Positions 1-4,713 of a DNA stretch of 21,576 nt are shown here, in pieces (the stretch's first letter is position 1; each line of letters starts with the position of its first letter). The stretch covers positions 1-21,576 of IMG/VR virus record IMGVR_UViG_3300033143_003819, one strand, 5' to 3'. The position numbers were made by a program, and so were the translations under genes. This DNA comes from a virus. The notes beneath the pieces are model-generated. The model saw only the letters and a list, made by a program, of their open reading frames with translations. It had not been told where the DNA came from and did no database searches.

Positions 1-2
1 TA

Positions 3-314
3 GATAACTGCAAAGAATCAATTCTCGTAGTTGAGGGAGCTACAGACACATGGGCAATTGGTGACAACTGTGGCGCCACTATGGGGATAAAATGGACTGC
101 AATTCAATTATCCATTTTATCCCAATTTAAAAGAGTATTTATCCTGTATGATGCTGAAGAGGAGGCACAACAGAGTGCGGAGCGATTGTGTTATGATTTA
201 TCTTCAGAGGTAGATCATGTAGAACAATTGCAATTAGACGAAGGAGACCCCGGCTCAATGAGCAGGGAAGATGTTAAACATTTACGGAGAGAGATATTTG
301 GTAAAATCTATTAA
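3..314 (+). CDS. TOPRIM-domain DNA primase, C-terminal part (5' truncated)
   Basis: The open frame enters from the left edge and ends at TAA 312-314, so the N-terminus is outside the window. The visible 103 residues contain the two TOPRIM signatures: ILVVEGATD, with the catalytic Glu and following Asp, then the strand VFILYDAEEEA, equivalent to the DxD metal-binding motif but with DAE instead of DxD. This is the layout of DnaG-type and phage primases that make RNA primers on the lagging strand. The C-terminal stretch with DEGDPGS also resembles phage TOPRIM primases, where a DPG follows the last strand. A topoisomerase or OLD nuclease also carries TOPRIM, but the replication neighbours favour primase. 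No zinc-finger or RNA-polymerase domain can be checked here. A period-5 GAC array begins directly after the stop. Confidence 0.8.
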   Translation, partial: DNCKESILVVEGATDTWAIGDNCGATMGIKWTAIQLSILSQFKRVFILYDAEEEAQQSAERLCYDLSSEVDHVEQLQLDEGDPGSMSREDVKHLRREIFGKIY

Positions 315-321
315 ATCTTGC

Positions 322-386
322 AAGACACGTCAAGACCTACCTCGACAAGACAGAGCATGATGCGATAGAACAAAACGAGACGAGAC
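322..386. repeat. Period-5 NNGAC array 1
   Basis: GAC occurs at 324, 334, 344, 349, 379 and 384, with near matches (GAT or AAC) at 359, 364, 369 and 374. All of these positions leave remainder 4 when divided by 5. The two bases between GACs vary freely. The tract fills the gap between the primase stop and the next ribosome site and contains no ORF. Confidence 0.75.
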
Positions 387-421
387 TAACCAACACAATC
401 TAACAAAGGAGATTAGAAATT

Positions 422-979
422 ATGAAAACAGCTACCACAAATTTAAAAAGCAGTTCATCTTACAGTCAATCAAAGTATTATGACACACCAAAAGAAGAAA
501 AAGAATCGAACGCTGATTATGAAAAAAGGACATGGAGGGACAGACTCCATACAACAAAAGATAACAACGTGTTTATCCCCCCAATGGCATTCAAAAATTG
601 CATTGCTGAAGCCGCAAAGTATCTCGCAATAAAAATTCCTGGTAAGGGAAAGCAGAACTATACAAAGCATTTTGAAGCAGGAATACTTGTAACTGAACCA
701 CTTATTCTTCCAGACAAAAAAGACAAAGTTGAAGGGGAATGGTTCTTTGTACCATCAGATGGAAGGCGTGGTGGAAACACAAGAGTTCACAAATGCTTTC
801 CAGTTATCCACAAATGGGAGGGGAAAGTAGATTTCATCATTTTTGATGATACAGTTACTAAAGAAATATTTGAGTATGTGCTGGAAGAAGCTGGCAAGTT
901 TATTGGTTTAGGAAGATTTCGTCCAAGAAACAATGGCTTTTACGGAAGATTTTCTGTTGAAAATATAAAATGGTCTTAG
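422..979 (+). CDS. Unknown phage protein, possible RAMP (Cas7-like) fold
   Basis: A 185-residue protein with ribosome site AAAGGAG at 405-411 ahead of ATG 422. The first 25 residues are Ser/Thr/Lys rich and probably disordered. The core reads: 'FIPPMAFKNCIAEAAKYL' helix (about 57-74), a strand with acidic loop 'LILPDKKDK', a 'VPSDGRRGGNTRVHKCFPVIHKW' segment, a strand 'VDFIIFDD', a helix 'FEYVLEEAGKFIGLG', and the terminal Gly/aromatic loop 'FRPRNNGFYGRF'. I recognise this arrangement from many phage and prophage proteins of unknown role. A helix followed by GLGxFRP and then a GRF strand resembles the glycine-rich loop of RAMP-fold proteins; that is inference only. It is flanked on both sides by NNGAC arrays, which makes it look like a cassette. 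Function is not known. Confidence 0.7.
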   Translation: MKTATTNLKSSSSYSQSKYYDTPKEEKESNADYEKRTWRDRLHTTKDNNVFIPPMAFKNCIAEAAKYLAIKIPGKGKQNYTKHFEAGILVTEPLILPDKKDKVEGEWFFVPSDGRRGGNTRVHKCFPVIHKWEGKVDFIIFDDTVTKEIFEYVLEEAGKFIGLGRFRPRNNGFYGRFSVENIKWS

Positions 980-1003
980 CTTAAAAAACGAGGTAGGATT
1001 TAA

Positions 1004-1228
1004 CTAGACGCAGCACGTCCCGATGGGACCCGACAGGACACGACTTGATTTGACTCGACCTGACCTGACAAGGAAACAACCAATTTACGAGACTTGGCAA
1101 GACGAGATTAGACGTGACAAGACAAAACCTGACTATACAAGACAAGGTTTTTAAACAGTTTGCCCGACATGACCTGACCAGATGAGACTACACTCGACAG
1201 GATGGGACTGGACTATACAAGACAAGAT
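1004..1228. repeat. Period-5 NNGAC array 2 (longest)
   Basis: About 225 bp in which GAC, or a one-base variant such as GAT, GGC, TAC or AAC, falls at positions of the form 5n+1. Exact GAC occurs at 1006, 1026, 1031, 1036, 1041, 1051, 1056, 1061, 1066, 1091, 1101, 1111, 1116, 1121, 1131, 1141, 1166, 1171, 1176, 1186, 1196, 1206, 1211 and 1221. The register survives an interruption at 1146-1165. A 16-bp block GACTATACAAGACAAG is repeated exactly at 1131 and 1211 (80 bp apart). It ends about 20 bp before the next gene's ribosome site. Confidence 0.85.
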
Positions 1229-1252
1229 AATTCAACTAAAAGGAGAAGAAAA

Positions 1253-1741
1253 ATGTCAAATTTTATTTTATCAATTGAAACAAAACAATTACTTGAAAGA
1301 CTAATGAAAGTAAAAGTTGGGGAACTTATTTCCTATCAAGAAATGACAGATATTGTTGGCAGAGATATAAGAAAAGATGGTAGTGGTATTATGTACTCTG
1401 CAAGAAGAAAAGCTCTGAATGATTGCCAGATTGTTTTTATAACAATAACAAATGAAGGAATAAAAAGAGCTTCGGATGAAGAAATTGCTAACAGTGGTGC
1501 TTCCGTCATACATAAAATCAGGAAAGCTTCTAAGAAAGGAAAAAAAGTGCTTCATGCTGTCAATGATTTTGGTGCTCTTACAAATAATAGCAAAATAAGG
1601 CACAATGCCTCTGCTTCTTTCTTAGGAGCAATTGATTTGATGACTCGACCAAAAAAGATAGTTGCTTTAGAAGAAAAAGTAAAAGAAGAATCTGAATGTA
1701 TTAACGTCACAAAAACTCTGGAATTATTCAAGGCAAATTAA
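1253..1741 (+). CDS. Unknown basic phage protein
   Basis: I place the start at ATG 1253, preceded by AAAAGGAGAAG at 1239-1249. An upstream in-frame ATG at 1202 lies inside the GAC array, and its extra 17 residues look like translated repeat. The 162-residue product is rich in Lys and predicted helical. The N-terminal part has 'ISYQEMTDIVGRD' (about 24-36), which could be a small helix-turn-helix-like unit, followed by an RRK basic patch and 'IVFITITNEGIKR' strands. The C-terminal third is charged (EEKVKEES). I recognise no catalytic motif. A DNA-binding or accessory role is possible from the basic character only. NNGAC arrays lie on both sides, like the gene before it. Confidence 0.65.
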   Translation: MSNFILSIETKQLLERLMKVKVGELISYQEMTDIVGRDIRKDGSGIMYSARRKALNDCQIVFITITNEGIKRASDEEIANSGASVIHKIRKASKKGKKVLHAVNDFGALTNNSKIRHNASASFLGAIDLMTRPKKIVALEEKVKEESECINVTKTLELFKAN

Positions 1742-1750
1742 ACAGTTTAC

Positions 1751-1835
1751 AAGACAAAGCACGGCTTGGCACGACCAGACAAGACCGAGTCCGGCTTGGC
1801 TCGACCAGACAAGACGAGACTTAACGAGACAAGGT
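1751..1835. repeat. Period-5 NNGAC array 3 with internal 30-bp duplication
   Basis: GAC at 1753, 1773, 1778, 1783, 1803, 1808, 1813, 1818 and 1828, all of the form 5n+3, with GGC, AAC or TAC at several of the missing steps. Positions 1762-1785 and 1792-1815 are a 24-bp direct repeat with a single mismatch, 30 bp (six units) apart. The array begins at the stop codon of the preceding gene and stops just before a sigma70-like promoter. Confidence 0.8.
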
Positions 1836-1848
1836 AAAAATTTTCCGC

Positions 1849-1876
1849 TTGACAAATCAAATGAAACAATATAAAT
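1849..1876 (+). promoter_or_regulatory. Sigma70-like promoter
   Basis: TTGACA at 1849-1854, then a 15-16 bp spacer and TATAAAT (1870-1876; -10 as TATAAA or ATAAAT), in a very AT-rich context. It sits right after the third GAC array and reads toward the small membrane protein gene. The -35 is a perfect consensus; the -10 is approximate. Confidence 0.55.
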
Positions 1877-1897
1877 ACAAGATTTTTAAAAAAGGGC

Positions 1898-1926
1898 TTG
1901 ACACATGAGGAGAGACATGTTAAACA
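1898..1926 (+). promoter_or_regulatory. Possible second promoter
   Basis: A second perfect TTGACA at 1898-1903 with TAAACA at 1921-1926 after 17 bp. The -10 is weak. It could be a tandem promoter with the one at 1849 or simply a chance -35. Confidence 0.3.
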
Positions 1927-1985
1927 GAAAACAAATAATCTTGACAGGTGGCAAAAATAATTCTCTCCATGCCTTCCTGCCTCCC

Positions 1986-2023
1986 AGAACCCCCAATGAG
2001 TTTGCCCGCTCGTTGGGGGTTCT
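1986..2023 (+). promoter_or_regulatory. Strong 15-bp RNA hairpin in the 5' leader
   Basis: AGAACCCCCAATGAG (1986-2000) pairs with CTCGTTGGGGGTTCT (2009-2023), 15 bp with one G-U pair, around the 8-nt loop TTTGCCCG. It lies downstream of the promoters and 21 nt before the ATG at 2044. The sequence after it (CTCGTTT) is not a good U tract, so it is at best a weak terminator. A leader stabiliser, processing site or translation control element fits better. Confidence 0.6.
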
Positions 2024-2043
2024 CTCGTTTAGGAGTATATAAA

Positions 2044-2202
2044 ATGAACTCAAAACAAATAGAAGCCTATAGCGTATTCATAAATCATGGAAAGAAAAAA
2101 AGAATTGCCGTTACTGATCTAATAGAAGTAATTGGCATGTCTATCTTTGTTGGTTGGTTACTCGGAATACTCACAGTAATAACACTGTTTGAGAAAGCAT
2201 AA
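2044..2202 (+). CDS. Small single-span membrane protein
   Basis: I choose ATG 2044 (52 residues) because TTAGGAG at 2029-2035 stands at the right distance. A longer frame from 1948 would have to be translated through the strong hairpin at 1986-2023 and looks non-coding there. The N-terminal half is polar and basic (GKKKR). The C-terminal half has one hydrophobic helix, about residues 28-49, IGMSIFVGWLLGILTVITLF. It probably sits in the inner membrane. Small one-helix proteins next to phage replication genes are commonly of unknown role; holin, antiholin and superinfection-exclusion factors have this size, but nothing here decides between them. It is followed by a mini-ORF and a terminator, so this may be a self-contained transcription unit. 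Confidence 0.6.
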   Translation: MNSKQIEAYSVFINHGKKKRIAVTDLIEVIGMSIFVGWLLGILTVITLFEKA

Positions 2203-2214
2203 GGAGGTGATTCT

Positions 2215-2244
2215 ATGTTTGTGAGGCGTCAAAACGTCCGTTAA
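2215..2244 (+). CDS. Nine-residue mini-ORF with a near-perfect ribosome site
   Basis: ATG 2215 is preceded by AAGGAGGTGATTCT (2201-2214), as good a ribosome site as any in the window, yet the frame closes after 9 codons (MFVRRQNVR). It lies between the stop of the small membrane protein and the terminator at 2269-2308. It may be a leader peptide, a ribosome-standby site, or the remnant of a lost gene. There is no proof it is translated. Confidence 0.35.
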   Translation: MFVRRQNVR

Positions 2245-2268
2245 AATTAATATAGACCATATTGGGTT

Positions 2269-2308
2269 AACAGTATCTTGTCCTTTATTGGGCAGGATAC
2301 TGTTTTTT
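2269..2308 (+). terminator. Rho-independent terminator
   Basis: AACAGTATCTTGTCC (2269-2283) pairs with GGGCAGGATACTGTT (2290-2304), 15 bp with two G-U pairs, loop TTTATT, followed by a run of T ending at 2308. It separates the 1.85-2.25 kb unit from the origin/initiator operon. Confidence 0.85.
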
Positions 2309-2327
2309 CAATTGGTTATACAATGTT

Positions 2328-2345
2328 GGTCTCATTTTTGAGACT
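2328..2345. promoter_or_regulatory. Palindromic iteron copy, possible operator
   Basis: GGTCTCATTTTTGAGACT, which is the reverse complement of the 18-bp palindrome found inside the initiator gene, with one mismatch at the outer base. The match with the copy at 3264 extends to 23 bp if the flanking GAAAAT is included. It lies between the terminator and the gene at 2402, just after an AT-rich TATACAAT that might be a -10. A site here would let the initiator repress its own operon. Confidence 0.65.
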
Positions 2346-2401
2346 GAAAATGGTCAAACCATAGAAATAACAACCAAAACAATCTATTTGGAGAGGTAGA
2401 A

Positions 2402-3031
2402 ATGAAGAAAAAATCTTGGAAAGACAAAACATATGATAAAAGTGTAAACAAAGGAAAGATATGGGTAGATCAAGCTGTTCCACTAATAGATAAGTTTTTA
2501 GGAATAAAATGCAGCCCATATGCTTCGTGGGCAAGTGTAAAAAAATATGGAACTTGCAGAGAAAGAATAGAAATAAAACTGGACAAACCATGTGATATTA
2601 GAGATGATGGGCGTGGGGTTATGTCTATTGAGGTGAAGAAAAGAACAAACCCAATGGAAGATGATGAAAAGAGTCTAAAATGGATTCCCGCAGGAATAAC
2701 AAGAGTTAATAGAACAATTCTATATGCTCAAGGAAGACCCGCAGAGAAAGGAAGACCCGGAATACTTGCTATTTTTGAGAAAAAAATACTTTTGGAGTTA
2801 TGGGAAGACTGTGTTTACAAAGAAATGCTTTTTCCCCATCCAAATGCAGGAGAAGGACTGCCCAGAATCAGAACATATCATATTCCATTACCAGATGTTC
2901 CAGAACTTGCCATATATTTTAAGAGATGGAGAAAAGAAAAAAAATCCAGAATTTTGACAAGAAAGAATGCCATACTTATTCCAAAGAAACAAAAACTAAT
3001 CAGAAAAGAAACTCAGGGCTATATATTATAA
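2402..3031 (+). CDS. Unknown protein, weak resemblance to PD-(D/E)XK nucleases
   Basis: A 209-residue basic protein; ATG 2402 has GGAGAGG at 2391-2397. The middle contains 'DIRDDGRGVMSIEVKKRTN' (about 66-84): an Asp, a short strand and then ExK, the pattern of PD-(D/E)XK nuclease cores, followed by the strand 'GILAIFEKKILLELW'. This is suggestive, not diagnostic. The C-terminus is very basic (KRWRKEKKSR, then KNAILIPKKQKLIRKE). It ends one base before the ATG of the O-like initiator, so the two genes are probably translationally coupled and controlled together from the palindrome at 2328. A partner for initiation (loader-like) cannot be excluded. Confidence 0.65.
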   Translation: MKKKSWKDKTYDKSVNKGKIWVDQAVPLIDKFLGIKCSPYASWASVKKYGTCRERIEIKLDKPCDIRDDGRGVMSIEVKKRTNPMEDDEKSLKWIPAGITRVNRTILYAQGRPAEKGRPGILAIFEKKILLELWEDCVYKEMLFPHPNAGEGLPRIRTYHIPLPDVPELAIYFKRWRKEKKSRILTRKNAILIPKKQKLIRKETQGYIL

Positions 3032-3032
3032 A

Positions 3033-4331
3033 ATGGTCGACAACGAAACAATAATACTTCCTTTCGATATTTGGGATGCTCTCACATATATTGGACTGCC
3101 AAAAAGCGAAATGTCCTGCTTAATGCTCATCATAAAAAAGACAGTTGGATGGGATAAAAAGCGGGATGAAATTGCCATTTCTCAGTTCATAAAAGCAACA
3201 AGACTTCCCAAATCCTCAATATTTAGGGCATTGAACTCACTCAAGAAAAAGAGGATTATTTTCAGTCTCAAAAATGAGACTCGAATCAATATAACTTATG
3301 GATTTAACAGCCGGATACAGGACTGGAAATCAGTCTCAAAAATGAGACTCGACATCAAAAATGAGACTGACCATCAATCAACTAATGAAAATAACAAGAA
3401 AAACAAGATAAAGCTCGTTTTGAAGAAACCCCGGGATGGAGTCTCAAAAATGAGACTACACAGTAATACTAGTATAACATCCAGTAATAAAGATACTGGC
3501 GTATCTTTATTGAGTACTCCTATCGGAGCACAAAAGAGAATGAGTGACTCACTCAGGAATAACAAAACTGATTTGATTCCAAAAAAGAAAAGTCTCACAT
3601 TGACTAAAAAGAATAAACGAATATTTGATTATTACTACCAAGAATATTATAAGAAACAGCCATCATTGAATACTCAAGCTGCAAAGAAAGCCAAACATTG
3701 CTTAAACAAACTTGCAAGGGGAATTTTGTTTAACAGAGATACTTCCCTAAAAAAATATCACAATAGAAAATTCTCAGAAAAGGAAATCAGATTTGCTATT
3801 GACAGACATATTACAAAAGCGGTAGATGATTCATATAAACCAGCAAACAAAGGATTCATGTTTGTTTATCTTGCCGATTTCTTCTATAATAAATTTTCAA
3901 GGATTAAAAGCTTATTCCTTGACTCACTCGAAAACGAACCAGTCCCAGTAGTTCCTGTTCTTGTTGATCGCAATCCCGAATTGTCCAAAGCTCTATTTGA
4001 TGTATACAACGAAGAAGCTCGAAATGGTTTATCCATGACACCATTTGACAAGCTGACACATAAAGATAAGAATTGTTTTACTGCCGGAGCATTCAAACTG
4101 AATAAGTTTCTCAAGATGAACGATAATAGGATTATCAAGCCAATGTTGAACACACACCAAAAGAAAGCAATGTTGTTATGGAAAACCATAATGATGTGTG
4201 CAAATAACGATTTAAAGAAAGTTCATGCATTCTGGTTTAAAGCTGATTTTGTATTCGAGAGATTGCCAAATTATATGACTGATAGAGGATTTTTGACATC
4301 GAACGCAAAGCGGAGTGCGTTTGTAGTGTGA
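3033..4331 (+). CDS. Lambda O-like replication initiation protein
   Basis: The N-terminal 90 residues match the phage replication protein O domain. 'IILPFDIWDALTYIGLPKSEMSCLMLIIKKTVGWDKK' is the usual opening, followed by the winged-helix segment 'ISQFIKATRLPKSSIFRALNSLKKKRII' that binds iterons. Residues about 95-200 are Lys/Ser/Asn-rich linker; its DNA carries four copies of an 18-bp palindrome. The C-terminal 230 residues are mixed helical with 'AMLLWKTIMM' and 'FWFKADFVFERLPNYM'; in lambda O the C-terminal part contacts the helicase loader, and by analogy this part may contact the DnaB-like helicase encoded next. At 432 residues it is longer than lambda O (about 300). The start at 3033 lacks a good ribosome site and follows the previous stop by one base, so coupling is likely. 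The linker contains KIKLVLKKP and KKKSLTLTKK, the basic motif seen in other replisome proteins here. Confidence 0.8.
   Translation: MVDNETIILPFDIWDALTYIGLPKSEMSCLMLIIKKTVGWDKKRDEIAISQFIKATRLPKSSIFRALNSLKKKRIIFSLKNETRINITYGFNSRIQDWKSVSKMRLDIKNETDHQSTNENNKKNKIKLVLKKPRDGVSKMRLHSNTSITSSNKDTGVSLLSTPIGAQKRMSDSLRNNKTDLIPKKKSLTLTKKNKRIFDYYYQEYYKKQPSLNTQAAKKAKHCLNKLARGILFNRDTSLKKYHNRKFSEKEIRFAIDRHITKAVDDSYKPANKGFMFVYLADFFYNKFSRIKSLFLDSLENEPVPVVPVLVDRNPELSKALFDVYNEEARNGLSMTPFDKLTHKDKNCFTAGAFKLNKFLKMNDNRIIKPMLNTHQKKAMLLWKTIMMCANNDLKKVHAFWFKADFVFERLPNYMTDRGFLTSNAKRSAFVV
3264..3281. repeat. Iteron 1, 18-bp palindrome
   Basis: AGTCTCAAAAATGAGACT, perfect copy; 7-bp arms AGTCTCA/TGAGACT around AAAA. Read in the gene frame as SLKNET. 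Confidence 0.85.
3332..3349. repeat. Iteron 2, 18-bp palindrome
   Basis: Identical 18-mer, 68 bp after iteron 1, but in a different reading frame of the same gene (encodes VSKMRL with flanks). Identity across two frames shows the DNA is conserved, not the peptide. Confidence 0.85.
3351..3368. repeat. Iteron 3, partial copy
   Basis: The last 14 of 18 bases match (TCAAAAATGAGACT); the left arm is degenerate (GACA instead of AGTC). It begins two bases after iteron 2 ends, so the two centres are 19 bp apart, roughly two helical turns, on the same face. Confidence 0.7.
3440..3457. repeat. Iteron 4, 18-bp palindrome
   Basis: Identical 18-mer, in the same frame as iteron 2 (VSKMRL). A further half-site AGTCTCA lies at 3591-3597. 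Confidence 0.85.
3486..3511. repeat. AT-rich inverted repeat next to the iterons
   Basis: AATAAAGATA (3486-3495) and TATCTTTATT (3502-3511), a perfect 10-bp inverted repeat around CTGGCG. It follows an AT-rich stretch (3462-3490) on the downstream side of the iteron cluster, where lambda has its melting region. Confidence 0.6.
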
Positions 4332-4446
4332 ATTGCTGTGAAGAACAAAGCACAGTAGTCGGTTTTCGAGACTTCTTGATAAATATGTATCCGAATTAGG
4401 AAATATTAACTGCCATACAAAATTCAATCACTGAAGAGGAGGGAAA

Positions 4447-4713
4447 ATGCCAGCACACAGAAAAGAAATATTAATACACGAAGGCAATGATACATCAAGG
4501 TTTGTTTACTGTCCTGAATGTTCTTGTAGAATGAGAATATTTCTTGGTCCCAAAGCAAGAACATGGTTTAGATGTAAAGACCCAAAATGTGAGTTTGAAT
4601 GTACTACGGAGTTTGCACTTGGATATTGGAAAGGGGTAAAAGACGAAAGAACAGCAATTGTAGTGAAAGGGTGGGACATAGATGCCAAGACTGATAAAAA
4701 GAAAAAAGACTGA
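4447..4713 (+). CDS. Small zinc-ribbon protein
   Basis: 88 residues; ribosome site AAGAGGAGGG at 4434-4443 before ATG 4447. The protein has 'YCPECSCRMRIFLG' (Cys at about 22, 25 and 27) and 'FRCKDPKCEFEC' (Cys at about 43, 48 and 52), a two-knuckle zinc ribbon. The remainder is a short strand/helix tail ending in KKKKD. Ribbons of this kind bind nucleic acid or bridge proteins; no enzyme motif is present. It overlaps the helicase gene by 32 nt, so the two are likely co-translated. Other Cys-rich modules occur in this window in the helicase and SSB. About 115 bp upstream (4332-4446) hold no gene and no clear signal. Confidence 0.7.
   Translation: MPAHRKEILIHEGNDTSRFVYCPECSCRMRIFLGPKARTWFRCKDPKCEFECTTEFALGYWKGVKDERTAIVVKGWDIDAKTDKKKKD

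Larger units (their letters stand above)
3264..3515. other. Candidate replication origin inside the initiator gene
   Basis: Four copies of a palindromic 18-mer followed by an AT-rich region with a 10-bp inverted repeat, all inside the linker-coding part of an O-like initiator gene. In lambda and relatives the origin is within gene O, made of iterons plus an adjacent AT-rich region that melts. The same arrangement is seen directly here. Activity is inferred. Confidence 0.75.

Noticed and set aside
1202-1252. A longer start for the gene at 1253
   Set aside because: The extra codons are the GAC array itself and there is no ribosome site; ATG 1253 has a good one.
322-1835. CRISPR array for the repeated tracts
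   Set aside because: Period is 5 bp with degenerate bases; no 23-40 bp repeats separated by unique spacers and no cas genes.
1948-2043. A longer start for the small membrane protein
   Set aside because: It would translate through a 15-bp hairpin and give a Pro/Ser-rich sequence; the ATG at 2044 has its own ribosome site.
2724-2957. A 77-codon ORF inside the gene at 2402
   Set aside because: Out-of-frame shadow; no ribosome site and no recognisable motif.
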